From: an uncultured Naasia sp.
GTDB taxonomy: Bacteria > Actinomycetota > Actinomycetes > Actinomycetales > Microbacteriaceae
Direction: 5' to 3'
DNA: 64,000 nucleotides
Assembly (NCBI GenBank): GCA_913778905.1
Contig: CAJYYA010000014.1
Span: forward strand, 1 to 64,000
This document shows, piece by piece, positions 33,127 through 41,440 of the stretch. The position numbers were made by a program, and so were the translations under genes. Under the pieces are notes generated by a model that made no database searches, was not told the origin of the DNA, and saw only the letters and a program-made list of their open reading frames with translations. Numbering within the stretch: the first letter of the stretch is position 1; the number at the start of each line of letters is the position of its first letter.

Positions 33127-34283
33127 CCGAATCGCTGCGAGGCCGCACCGCCATCGTCGGTGTCGCCGAATCCGATCTCGGCGAGGTCGCTCCCGGAACC
33201 ACGCCGGCGGACCTCATGGGGCAGGCGGCTGTGCGCGCGCTCGATGATGCGGGTATCGAGCTCTCCGAGGTCGACGGCCTGTTCGCCGCGGGTACACAGA
33301 TGATGATGGGCTCGCTGAGTCTCGGTGAGTATCTCGGCATCAATGCCCGCTACTCGGACGGGTCCAACACCGGTGGTTCGTCGTTCGAAGCCCACCTGCA
33401 CCACGCCGAGGCCGCCATTGCCGCGGGTCTCTGCGACGTCGCGCTCATCGCCTATGGCAGCACCCAACGGTCGCTTCTGAAATCGGGTGGGGTGATCCCG
33501 CAGGAGGCACCGAACCCGTACGAAGAGCCCTACTCGCCCATGATGCCCATCAGCGCGTACGCCCTCGCTGCGTCGCGGCACATGCATCAGTACGGCACGA
33601 CCCGTGAGCATCTGGCTCGGGTCGCCGTCGCCGCCCGGGAGTGGGCGGTCATGAATCCGGTGGCCTGGTCACGCAAGCCCATGAGCCTCGAGGAGGCGCT
33701 CGCCGCGCCGATGATCAGCGACCCGCTGAGTGTGAAGGACTGCTGCCTGCTCACCGACGGCGGTGGTGCGGTCGTCGTGACCTCGGCCGAACGTGCGAAG
33801 GACACGAAGAAGTCACCGGTGTTCGTGCTCGGCAGCGGGGAGGCGCAGAGCCATCTGCACATCTCCAGCATGCCCGATTTCACGACCACCCCGGCCGTGC
33901 AATCGGGTGAGCGCGCTTTCGAGGCCGCGGGTCTCGGGATCGCCGATATTGATGTCGTCGAGCTCTACGACGCGTTCACGATCAACACGCTGTTGTTCCT
34001 CGAGGACCTCGGATTCTGCGGCAAGGGCGAGGCCGGCGCGTTCGTCACCGACGTCGGCATCGGCCCCGGTGGCGGACTTCCGGTCAACACCAACGGGGGC
34101 GGGCTCTCCTATGCGCACCCGGGCATGTACGGCCTACTACTCCTCGTCGAGGCCGTCCGCCAGATCCGCGGTGAGAGCGGCGACCGGCAGGTGGCCGATT
34201 GCGATGTGGCGCTCGTCAACGGCAACGGCGGTTTCCTCTCGAGCCAGTGCACGACGATCCTCGGCAGTGAGGCCACCCTGTGA
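33123..34283 (+). CDS. Thiolase-superfamily (SCP2/Ltp2-like) protein without the nucleophilic cysteine
   Basis: The 386-residue protein has the fold landmarks of the non-specific lipid-transfer thiolase branch: VGVAESDLGEVAPG, SDGSNTGGSSFEAHLHHAEAAI at 79-100, and LPVNTNGGGLSYAHPGMYG with the conserved His. At the position of the acylated Cys the sequence reads GGSSF, so classical thiolysis is unlikely. Ltp2 aldolases of steroid side-chain degradation also lack this Cys and pair with a DUF35 protein, as here. A retro-aldol C-C cleavage role is therefore plausible but unproven. It is coupled to both neighbours by overlaps. Confidence 0.85.
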   Translation: MTESLRGRTAIVGVAESDLGEVAPGTTPADLMGQAAVRALDDAGIELSEVDGLFAAGTQMMMGSLSLGEYLGINARYSDGSNTGGSSFEAHLHHAEAAIAAGLCDVALIAYGSTQRSLLKSGGVIPQEAPNPYEEPYSPMMPISAYALAASRHMHQYGTTREHLARVAVAAREWAVMNPVAWSRKPMSLEEALAAPMISDPLSVKDCCLLTDGGGAVVVTSAERAKDTKKSPVFVLGSGEAQSHLHISSMPDFTTTPAVQSGERAFEAAGLGIADIDVVELYDAFTINTLLFLEDLGFCGKGEAGAFVTDVGIGPGGGLPVNTNGGGLSYAHPGMYGLLLLVEAVRQIRGESGDRQVADCDVALVNGNGGFLSSQCTTILGSEATL

Positions 34284-34621
34284 GTGCGCTCGAGTTGCGC
34301 ACCTATCGAGCGGCCGAGGGCAAGCGCGAGGCCCTCCTCGCCCGGTTCCGCGATCACACCATCGCCCTGTTCGAGAAGCACGGCATGCGGTCCGGGGGTT
34401 ACTGGCGGGATGAGGCCGACCCCGATGTGCTCGTCTATCTCATCCGGCACGTGGGAGATCCGTCCGCGAACTGGCAGGCCTTCAGGGATGATCCCGAGTG
34501 GCAACGGGTCGCCGCGGAATCCTCCATCGATGGTCCTCTCGCGGTCGAGATCCTCTCGTCCTACCTCGTCGACACGGAGCTGACAGGGGTGTCGCCGCTC
34601 GACCGCCTTCGAGACAGGTGA
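34280..34621 (+). CDS. NIPSNAP-family protein
   Basis: The 113-residue protein has the ferredoxin-like NIPSNAP pattern. LELRTYRAAEGKREALLARFRDHT is at 4-27, then LFEKHGMRSGGYW, and a second half with LVYLIRHVGDPSANWQAFRDDPEW. Members of unknown biochemical role often sit in catabolic operons for aromatics, terpenes and steroids. The GTG at 34280 overlaps the thiolase-like stop, and the gene ends in a GTGA overlap with the SDR gene. Confidence 0.83.
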   Translation: MSALELRTYRAAEGKREALLARFRDHTIALFEKHGMRSGGYWRDEADPDVLVYLIRHVGDPSANWQAFRDDPEWQRVAAESSIDGPLAVEILSSYLVDTELTGVSPLDRLRDR

Positions 34622-35358
34622 CGGTCGCGGTCGTCACGGGCGCTGCGCGAGGTATCGGAGCCGCGATCGCCGTCCGGCTGGCTCGCGACGGTATGGATGT
34701 GGCCGTCGTCGATCTGACGGATTCTTCCGACACCGAACGAGACGTTTCGGCGCTGGGTCGGCGGGCGTCCGGGGTGGGTGCGGACGTCACGTGCGCCAAG
34801 GATGTCGACGCGGCGTTCCATCGGATCGAGCAGGACCTCGGTCCGGTGCAGGTGCTCGTCAACAACGCGGGCGTGACGCGCGACGCGTTGCTCTTCCGCA
34901 TGTCCGAGAAGGAGTGGAGCGCCGTCCTCGACGTGCATCTCACGGGCGCCTTCCTGATGACGAGGCGCGCCCAGGCCGGCATGGTGGAGGCCGGCTGGGG
35001 CCGGATCGTCAGCCTGTCGAGTGTGGCCGCCCACGGCAATCGCGGCCAGGTCAACTACTCGGCAGCAAAGGCGGGAATAATCGGTTTCGCGCGCACAGCC
35101 GCCCTGGAGCTGGGGCCTTTCGGGATCACCAGCAACGTCGTGGCGCCCGGGTACATCGATACGCCCATGCTCCGTGCGGTGGCGGATCGGACCGGCCGGG
35201 AATGGGGTCCCTATGCGGCCGCTGCGGTCGCAGACCTCCCCGTCCGGCGAATGGGGACGAGCGAGGACGTCGCGGCCGCCGTCGCCTTCCTCGCTTCGCG
35301 TGAGGCCTCCTACATCACGGGTGAAGTGCTCAACGTCGGCGGCGGTCTGCGGGTCTGA
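34618..35358 (+). CDS. SDR-family oxidoreductase (FabG-like)
   Basis: This classical short-chain dehydrogenase has 246 residues. The nucleotide-binding VTGAARGIGAAIA is near the N-terminus, NNAG is followed by VTRDALLFRMSEKEW, and the catalytic YSAAK is near residue 148. The C-terminal GEVLNVGGG is normal. The NNAGVTRDALLFRM and PLGPFGITSNVVAPGYIDT-like segments favour the 3-oxoacyl-ACP/CoA reductase type. It may reduce a ketone or oxidise an alcohol on the pathway. The start is a GTG overlapping the NIPSNAP stop, so it is translationally coupled. It is the last gene of the second operon. Confidence 0.9.
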   Translation: MTVAVVTGAARGIGAAIAVRLARDGMDVAVVDLTDSSDTERDVSALGRRASGVGADVTCAKDVDAAFHRIEQDLGPVQVLVNNAGVTRDALLFRMSEKEWSAVLDVHLTGAFLMTRRAQAGMVEAGWGRIVSLSSVAAHGNRGQVNYSAAKAGIIGFARTAALELGPFGITSNVVAPGYIDTPMLRAVADRTGREWGPYAAAAVADLPVRRMGTSEDVAAAVAFLASREASYITGEVLNVGGGLRV

Positions 35359-35380
35359 CCTTGATGGACGGCTCGGGCTA

Positions 35381-35440
35381 TTGACAGCGCCTCAGTCGAT
35401 CGTGTTTAGTGGCCGAACGTACCGAACGCTCGCTTAGAAA
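35381..35440 (+). promoter_or_regulatory. Promoter and operator copy, third catabolic operon (transporter)
   Basis: TTGACA (35381-35386), 18 bases, then TTTAGT (35405-35410) form a good housekeeping-type promoter. CCGAACGCTCGCTTAG with an AAA flank (35422-35440) lies just downstream. It shares most positions with the copies at 31033 and 22878. This links the importer to the catabolic genes in one regulon. Confidence 0.75.
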
Positions 35441-35517
35441 TATGCAAGGCCGACATCGAAGCAGCGAGCTTCACCTCACAGCAGATGACCGCGATGACGC
35501 GGCTCGAAAGGACGATG

Positions 35518-36828
35518 ATGTCTGTTATTTCGAAGGCTGGTCGGCGCACGCTGACCGGTTTCGTCGCGGGGGTGGCGATCTTCGCCCTCGCTGCCTGTGC
35601 CTCCGGCGGAGACACCACCCCGGCCGCCACCTCCACCTCCGACGTCGAGGGTGATGTCATCGCCTTCTCCGGCGCCGACACCGAGAACCTGGGTGGCGAC
35701 CTCACCATCCCCGTCGGTCTCGACGTGGCCCTCTCCGGTCAGGGAGCGTACTTCGGCGACGTCATGGTCAAGGGCGCCCAGCTGGCGGCCGACCAGATCA
35801 AGGCCGCCGGTGGTCCGACCTTCGAGTTGAGCGTCAAGGACCACAAGTCCGGCGACGCCCAGGCCGGCGTGCAGACCACCCGCGAGTTCTCGCAGGAGGG
35901 CGTGCACATGGCCCTGTACTCCTACATCGCAGTGCTCGGATCCGCGCTTCAGCCCATCGAGCAGTACAAGATCCTGTCCCTCGACGGCGGCGGCGGGACG
36001 CAGGAGTTCGCGAAGGGCATGCCGTACTTCTACGGCACCCGTGCCCTCCCGCCGAACGACACCTTCGTCGGCACCGCGAAGTACATCGCGGAGGCCATGC
36101 CCGACATCAAGAAGGTCGCCATCATCATCGGCGACACGGGCGCGGAGAACACGGCCGACTCGGTCGCGAAGGCCACCGATGAGCTCGAAGCGAACGGCAT
36201 CGAACTGGTCGACACCGAGATCGTGACCTACGGCGGTACCGACTTCTCGAGCGCGGTCAACAAGATCGTCGCGACCGACGCGCAGATGGTCATCTCCGTG
36301 CAGTACGGGACCGACGGCGGCTACTTCCTCAAGCAGCTGCGCGCAGCCGGATCCGACCTCCCCGTCATCGGTGTGGAGTTCATCCCGGACGTCGCCGACA
36401 TCGCCGGCTCGGCTGCGGATGGCTTCATGTTCTCGCTCGACTACTTCGACGCCACCAACCCGTCGAACCAGTGGGCCAAGTACATGGTGGACACGGCCAA
36501 GGAGGCCTACCCGGACCTGACAGTCGACTTCTATTTCGCGAACTACTACCAGGACATGTTCAAGCTCTGGACCACGGTCCAGCGCACGCTCAAGGCGGGC
36601 GGTGACGTCAACAGCGGCGAGGACCTCCTCAAGGCCTTCGAGTCGAACCTGACCTTCGCCTCGGTCTACGGCGGAACCCCGGAGGACCTGAGCGGTGAGG
36701 AGTCGATCGACGCCGACTCGCACAGCCTCGAGACCCGCGAGATGGGCGTCTTCGTCTACAAGAACGGGGAGATCAGCCGACTGGCCACCTACGGCATCGG
36801 CGGAACCGACTTCAGTCTCACCAACTAG
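35518..36828 (+). CDS. ABC transporter substrate-binding lipoprotein (branched-chain-amino-acid type)
   Basis: The 436-residue lipoprotein has a signal peptide ending FALAAC (C27). A Leu/Ile/Val-binding type I periplasmic fold follows, with IPVGLDVALSGQGAYFGDVMVKGAQLAADQI at about 62-92 and later VAIIIGDTGAENT and VISVQYGTDGGYFLKQLR. GAAAGGA at 35506-35512 favours the ATG at 35518 over 35515 or an ATG at 35485. In catabolic clusters such proteins often bind aromatic or alicyclic acids instead of amino acids. The TetR-type operator upstream and the position beside the degradation genes support uptake of the pathway substrate. Confidence 0.92.
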   Translation: MSVISKAGRRTLTGFVAGVAIFALAACASGGDTTPAATSTSDVEGDVIAFSGADTENLGGDLTIPVGLDVALSGQGAYFGDVMVKGAQLAADQIKAAGGPTFELSVKDHKSGDAQAGVQTTREFSQEGVHMALYSYIAVLGSALQPIEQYKILSLDGGGGTQEFAKGMPYFYGTRALPPNDTFVGTAKYIAEAMPDIKKVAIIIGDTGAENTADSVAKATDELEANGIELVDTEIVTYGGTDFSSAVNKIVATDAQMVISVQYGTDGGYFLKQLRAAGSDLPVIGVEFIPDVADIAGSAADGFMFSLDYFDATNPSNQWAKYMVDTAKEAYPDLTVDFYFANYYQDMFKLWTTVQRTLKAGGDVNSGEDLLKAFESNLTFASVYGGTPEDLSGEESIDADSHSLETREMGVFVYKNGEISRLATYGIGGTDFSLTN

Positions 36829-36832
36829 TCGA

Positions 36833-36870
36833 AGCCGGTGTGCGGGCCCTGCGCGGCCCGCACACCGGCT
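36833..36870 (+). terminator. Hairpin between binding-protein and permease genes
   Basis: A perfect 16-bp stem, AGCCGGTGTGCGGGCC (36833-36848) with 36855-36870, has a 6-base loop CTGCGC. It begins 5 bases after the binding-protein stop, with no T-tract. It probably attenuates readthrough or protects the upstream mRNA so that the binding protein is made in excess of the permease. Confidence 0.75.
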
Positions 36871-36889
36871 CCTCTCGAAAGCGATCAAC

Positions 36890-37795
36890 GTGGATCTCAC
36901 CCTCATCGGGCAGCTCGTGCTCAACGGACTCATCACCGGAGTGCAGCTCGCCGTCCTGGGACTCGGAATGTCCCTCATCCTCAACGTGGCGCAGCGATTC
37001 CACTTCGCCTACTCGCTGACGATCACGCTCGCGGCCTTCGTCGCCGCTCTCCTCGGTCAGGCGGGTGTGCCGGGTCCAGTGGCCGCCATCGCCGGCGTCG
37101 TCGCCGCAGCCGTACTCGGCGGGCTCATCGAACTCGTGCTCTACCGCCCGCTGGCCCGCCGTTCCGGTGAGGCCGCACTGCTCCCCATCTTCGTCACGGC
37201 TCTCGGGCTCGCCATTGGCGGGCAGAGCCTCATCCAGTTCGTCTGGGCCCGAGAGGCGACCTCGATCGCGTTCGAGCTTGTTCCGGTCACGATCATCGCG
37301 CTGCCCTTCGGACTGCGGATGACCACCTTCGACCTCACCGCGCTCATCGTCTTCGGCCTCGTGGCAGCAGCCGGCGTCGTCGCCTTGCGCTACACGCGCT
37401 TCGGTCAGATCGTGCGCGGCGTGCGGGTCAACCCCTCGATGGCGAAGGTCGTGGGCATCCGACCCGAGTCGGTCTTCGTCGCCATCTTCGTGGTCGCGTC
37501 GGCCGGTTCCGGTCTCTACGGGGTCTTCGCGGCGGCGCGCTATTCGGCCACGCCGTCCATGGGATACGACCCCATGTTTTCCGCGTTTGTGATCGCCTTC
37601 CTCGCCGGGGCAACGGCGCCCGGCCTCCGCGTGGTGATCGTCGGCCTCACGCTCGGGATCGTCCAGGTGGTCAGCGCCCTCGTCATCCCCTCGAACCTGA
37701 CCAACATCGTGATCTTCGGCCTCCTCTTCGTCTACCTCCTGCTCAAGGGCAGTGGTGTCATCCGTTTGACCCCCGTCATGGCAGCGAGGAGCTGA
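36890..37795 (+). CDS. livH: LivH-type ABC transporter permease
   Basis: The 301-residue polytopic membrane protein belongs to the branched-chain amino acid permease family, LivH branch. It starts near NGLITGVQLAVLGLGMSLILNVAQRFHFAYS and has GGLIELVLYRPLARRSGEAALLPIFVTALGLAI. The ATPase-contact loop RVNPSMAKVVGIRPESVFVAIF is also present. The GTG at 36890 has only a weak Shine-Dalgarno (GAAAG). It follows a strong hairpin and precedes the fused LivM-LivG gene by 4 bases. It forms half of the transport channel. Confidence 0.93.
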   Translation: MDLTLIGQLVLNGLITGVQLAVLGLGMSLILNVAQRFHFAYSLTITLAAFVAALLGQAGVPGPVAAIAGVVAAAVLGGLIELVLYRPLARRSGEAALLPIFVTALGLAIGGQSLIQFVWAREATSIAFELVPVTIIALPFGLRMTTFDLTALIVFGLVAAAGVVALRYTRFGQIVRGVRVNPSMAKVVGIRPESVFVAIFVVASAGSGLYGVFAAARYSATPSMGYDPMFSAFVIAFLAGATAPGLRVVIVGLTLGIVQVVSALVIPSNLTNIVIFGLLFVYLLLKGSGVIRLTPVMAARS

Positions 37796-37799
37796 GGTC

Positions 37800-39536
37800 A
37801 TGGAATTCTGGATCGGTTACCTCGACCAGGCGCTCATCTTCGCGATGTTCGCCGTGTCCCTCAATGTGCTCATCGGCTATGCGGGCATCTTCTCGATCGG
37901 GTCTGCGGCGTTCGGAGCGTTCGGAGGATACTCGACGGCCCTCGTGCTTCTCGGCCAGGGCATGCCCGCGCTGCCGGCCCTTCTGATCGGTGCCGTCATC
38001 GGGGGAGCGGCGTCCCTCCTCATCAGCGGCCCCATCCTCAAGCTCAGCGCCGAGTACGTCATGCTGATGACGCTCTCGCTCTCGATCCTCACCGTCACCG
38101 TCATCGTCGCCTCACCGCAGCTGGGGAGCCAACAGGGCCTCATCGGGCTCCCTCTGCCGAACTTCGGTGGGAGCGATCTGCTGCTCCCGAGCGACTACGT
38201 GCCCTGGCTCGCGATCTTCCTCGCAGTCGCCGTGGCCATCTGCTGGATCATCGCGGAGTCGCCTCTCGGACGACTTCTCCGCGCGGCGAAGGACGACACG
38301 GTGGCCGTGCGGTCGCTCGGCAAGAACCCGCTCGGCGTGCAGCTCTTCACCTTCGGCGTCATGGCAGCCATCACCGCCTTCGCGGGCGGACTCCTCGTCC
38401 TATACAACGGCATCGCGGCCCCGAGTCTGTTCTCGCTGGACCAGACCATGCTCGTGTTCGCGATGGTGATCGTGGGCGGCACCGCGTCGTTGCCGGGATC
38501 CATCGTCGGCGCCATCCTCATCGTGGCGGTCTCACCCGTGCTGCAGCAGGTGCTCAAACTGCGCCCCGAAGACTCCGCACTCATCCGACCGGTCGTGTTC
38601 GGACTCCTCCTCATCCTCATCATGCGCTTCCGGCCCGTGGGTCTCATCCCCGAGCGCCGCAGGGTGCTGCGTCCGCGGGATGCCACGGGGAAGGGCGGCC
38701 CCTCGGCGGAGGAGGCGCGTCCGACCCACACCGGCGACGCCGCGGAGGTCGCGCCGCGCAAGAGCGGCGAGCGACCCGAGCCCGTCGTCGTCATCGAGGG
38801 CATCGACAAGAGCTTCGGAGGCGTTCACGCCGTCCGCGATCTGTCCCTTCAGCTTCGTCGCGGCGAGATCACCGCGCTGGTCGGCCCGAACGGGGCCGGC
38901 AAGAGCACGGTCTTCAACCTCATCACGGGCGAGCTCCGCCCGGACGCCGGGGTCGTCCACCTCGGCGGGACGGACATCACCCGGTGGACACCGGAGCGCG
39001 TGGCCCGCGCGGGCATGGTTCGCTCCTTCCAAGATCTCCGTGTATTCGGCTCGCTGACCCCGCTCGAGAATGTCGTGATGGCCGGCAGGCCACACGCGGG
39101 GGAGAACCCGGCGCTGCTTTTCTTCGCGCCCCTGCGTTGGCGTCGACAGGAGCGCGAATTCGCCAAGACCGCTGCGGAGTGGCTGACATTCGTCGGTCTC
39201 GATCCCGAGATCCGCACGGCCACGAGTGCGTTGTCCTTCGCCCAGCAGAAGCAGGTCGCCTTCGCTCGCGTGCTCGCCACCGGGGCCGAGATATTCCTGC
39301 TCGACGAGCCGCTGTCGGGCATCGAGGGCAGCGCTGCCGAGGAGCTGTTGGCCCTCATCGAGAGGATGCGCGATCTCGGTCACACCATCTGCATCGTCGA
39401 GCACAGCATCCAGGCCATCAGTCGTCTCGCCGACTGGGGCTACTTCATGGAGAACGGGACGGTGACCGCCGAGGGGCGCATCCACGACCTTCTCGCTGAC
39501 ACACGACTCGCGGAGGCGTACTTTGGCATCTCTTGA
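37800..39536 (+). CDS. Fused LivM permease - LivG ATPase of the ABC transporter
   Basis: The 578-residue protein joins a LivM-type membrane domain (about 1-285, FAVSLNVLIGYAGIFSIGSAAFGAFGGY and AAKDDTVAVRSLGKNPLGVQLF) to a LivG-type ATPase (about 325-578). A charged linker of about 40 residues separates them. The ATPase has Walker A GPNGAGKST and Walker B IFLLDEPLSGIEG. Its signature reads LSFAQQ instead of LSGGQ. Such fusions occur in other actinobacterial and proteobacterial Liv-type systems. The ATG is 4 bases after livH. It overlaps livF by 14 bases. Confidence 0.93.
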   Translation: MEFWIGYLDQALIFAMFAVSLNVLIGYAGIFSIGSAAFGAFGGYSTALVLLGQGMPALPALLIGAVIGGAASLLISGPILKLSAEYVMLMTLSLSILTVTVIVASPQLGSQQGLIGLPLPNFGGSDLLLPSDYVPWLAIFLAVAVAICWIIAESPLGRLLRAAKDDTVAVRSLGKNPLGVQLFTFGVMAAITAFAGGLLVLYNGIAAPSLFSLDQTMLVFAMVIVGGTASLPGSIVGAILIVAVSPVLQQVLKLRPEDSALIRPVVFGLLLILIMRFRPVGLIPERRRVLRPRDATGKGGPSAEEARPTHTGDAAEVAPRKSGERPEPVVVIEGIDKSFGGVHAVRDLSLQLRRGEITALVGPNGAGKSTVFNLITGELRPDAGVVHLGGTDITRWTPERVARAGMVRSFQDLRVFGSLTPLENVVMAGRPHAGENPALLFFAPLRWRRQEREFAKTAAEWLTFVGLDPEIRTATSALSFAQQKQVAFARVLATGAEIFLLDEPLSGIEGSAAEELLALIERMRDLGHTICIVEHSIQAISRLADWGYFMENGTVTAEGRIHDLLADTRLAEAYFGIS

Positions 39537-40278
39537 CACGGCGGCCGTTCCGGCTGCCGCACCGACGTCGCAGGTTCCCCGCCTGGAATTGAAGGGACTG
39601 TCGGCCGGGTACGGTTCGAAACAGATCGTCTTCGACCTCGATCTCGTGGTCCAGCCCGCTCAGATCACCGTCCTGCTCGGACACAACGGAGCCGGGAAGA
39701 CCACGACCATCTCGACGGCTTTCGGGCTGATCGATCCCAAAGCCGGCGAGATCCTGCTCGATGGGGAACGCATCGACCGCGGGTCCACGCGAGACCGCGT
39801 GCGTGCGGGCGTCGGATTCGTGCCGTCGGAGCGCTTCGTCTTCCCGGCGCTCACGGTCGAGGAGAACCTCAATATGGGTGCCTTCACCGAGAAGGACGCC
39901 GCCAGACGGCGGGAGCGCCGCGAGTGGGTGCTCGACAAGTGGCCGATCCTCGCCGAGCGGCGGACTCAGCTCGCGGGCACGATGTCCGGCGGTCAGCGCC
40001 GCATGCTGAGTCTCGGTATCGCCCTCATGGCATCGCCCAAGCTTCTTCTCTTGGACGAGCCGTCGCTGGGTCTCGCCCCCGTCGTGGTCGATCAGCTCTT
40101 CGACGACCTCCGCCGGCTCGCCGATGAGGACGGGCTCTCGGTGCTCCTCGTCGAGCAGAGCGTGGCCAAGGCCCTCCGTGTCTCGGACGAGGCCTACGTG
40201 ATGCGCTCAGGTCGGGTCATCGCGCGCGAATCGGCGGCCGAGCTCGCCGCCCGGCCGAGTCTCTGGGATCTGTTCTGA
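39523..40278 (+). CDS. livF: LivF-type ABC transporter ATPase
   Basis: The 251-residue ATPase has Walker A GHNGAGKTT near 53-61, signature MSGGQRR near 150-156, and Walker B LLLLDEPSLGLAP near 171-183. The start is a TTG at 39523 preceded by GGAGG at 39512-39516, inside the end of the LivM-LivG gene. No ATG or GTG fits the conserved N-terminus as well. It forms the second nucleotide-binding domain of the transporter with the LivG part of its neighbour. Confidence 0.92.
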   Translation: MASLDTAAVPAAAPTSQVPRLELKGLSAGYGSKQIVFDLDLVVQPAQITVLLGHNGAGKTTTISTAFGLIDPKAGEILLDGERIDRGSTRDRVRAGVGFVPSERFVFPALTVEENLNMGAFTEKDAARRRERREWVLDKWPILAERRTQLAGTMSGGQRRMLSLGIALMASPKLLLLDEPSLGLAPVVVDQLFDDLRRLADEDGLSVLLVEQSVAKALRVSDEAYVMRSGRVIARESAAELAARPSLWDLF

Positions 40279-40316
40279 TCCCGATCCCCATCCGCTGAAG
40301 AACGAAGGAGTCAGAG

Positions 40317-41408
40317 ATGGCAGGCAAGGTACTCATCCTCGGGGCATCCGGGATCGTCGGGTCGGCGAGCATCGAGCGATTCGCCCGCGAGGGCTGGGAC
40401 GTGGTGGCGGCATCGCGCCGCGCCCCCGAGTTCGTCGACGAGTCGATCTACAGCTTCCTCCCCGTCGACCTCTCGTCGGCCGACGCGACGAGGGAAGCGC
40501 TCGCCTCGGTGCCGGACGTGACGCACGTGGTCTACGCGGCGCTCTATGAGATGCCCGGCCTCATCGAGGGCTGGCGCAACGAGCAGCAGATCGCCCGAAA
40601 CCGCCTCATGCTCGAGAACGTCCTCGCCGGTCTCGACGCGGCCGGCGCGAAGATCCAGCACATCAGCGTGCTGCAGGGCACCAAGGCGTACGGCGTGCAC
40701 ATCCAGCCCATGCGCGTGCCGGCCAAGGAGTCGCAGCCGCGCGTCGAGCACCGGAACTTCTACTGGGAGCAGGAGGACATGCTCAAGGCCTGGGCTCCCG
40801 AGCGGGGCGCAGCCTGGACGATCCTCCGTCCGCAGTTCGTATTCGGGCTCTCCACCGGGGCGACCATGAACCTCGTGCCCATCATCGGCATCTACGGCGC
40901 GATCCTGAGGCACCGCGGCGAGCCCTTCACCTACCCGGGCGGAGCGTCCTACGTAGCCGAGGCCGTCGACGCCCGCCTGCTCGCCGGTGCTCTCGAATGG
41001 GCCGCCGACGCGGAGGCCGCTCGCAACGAGACCTTCAACGTCACGAACGGCGACGTCTTCGAGTGGCGCGACCTCTGGCCCGCGCTCGCCGGTGAGATGG
41101 GCCTCGAGACCGGACCGGACTCACCACGCCAGCTGGCCGTGTGGCTGCTCGAAGAGGAGCAGGAGAAGACCTGGGCCGAGATCGTCGAAGCCCACGACCT
41201 CGAACGCACGACCATTGCACAGCTGGTCGGCGAATCCCACCACTACGCCGACTTCGCATTCGCCTACGGCTCGGACGGTCGCAACAGCTCGCCCGCGTTC
41301 GTCAGCACGGTCAAGCTCCGCCAGGCGGGTTTCACCGAGGTCATCGACACCGAGCAGATGTTCATCGACCTGCTCCGCGGACTGCGGCAGCACCGCATCC
41401 TCCCCTGA
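40317..41408 (+). CDS. PRISE-type SDR (progesterone 5-beta-reductase/iridoid synthase-like enone reductase)
   Basis: The 363-residue atypical SDR has LILGASGIVGSASIERF at the N-terminus and a VLQGTKAYGVH segment supplying K123. The diagnostic NFYWEQEDML supplies Y149, matching the Lys/Tyr pair of plant progesterone 5-beta-reductase and iridoid synthase. The ILRPQFVFG segment follows as expected. These enzymes reduce the C=C bond of enones with NADPH. With a KstD-like desaturase in the same regulon, a cyclic enone intermediate is likely. GAAGGAG precedes the ATG. It follows livF by 38 bases. Confidence 0.87.
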   Translation: MAGKVLILGASGIVGSASIERFAREGWDVVAASRRAPEFVDESIYSFLPVDLSSADATREALASVPDVTHVVYAALYEMPGLIEGWRNEQQIARNRLMLENVLAGLDAAGAKIQHISVLQGTKAYGVHIQPMRVPAKESQPRVEHRNFYWEQEDMLKAWAPERGAAWTILRPQFVFGLSTGATMNLVPIIGIYGAILRHRGEPFTYPGGASYVAEAVDARLLAGALEWAADAEAARNETFNVTNGDVFEWRDLWPALAGEMGLETGPDSPRQLAVWLLEEEQEKTWAEIVEAHDLERTTIAQLVGESHHYADFAFAYGSDGRNSSPAFVSTVKLRQAGFTEVIDTEQMFIDLLRGLRQHRILP

Positions 41409-41440
41409 ACCGCGCCAACCCCGAAAGTAAGGAGAATCAC

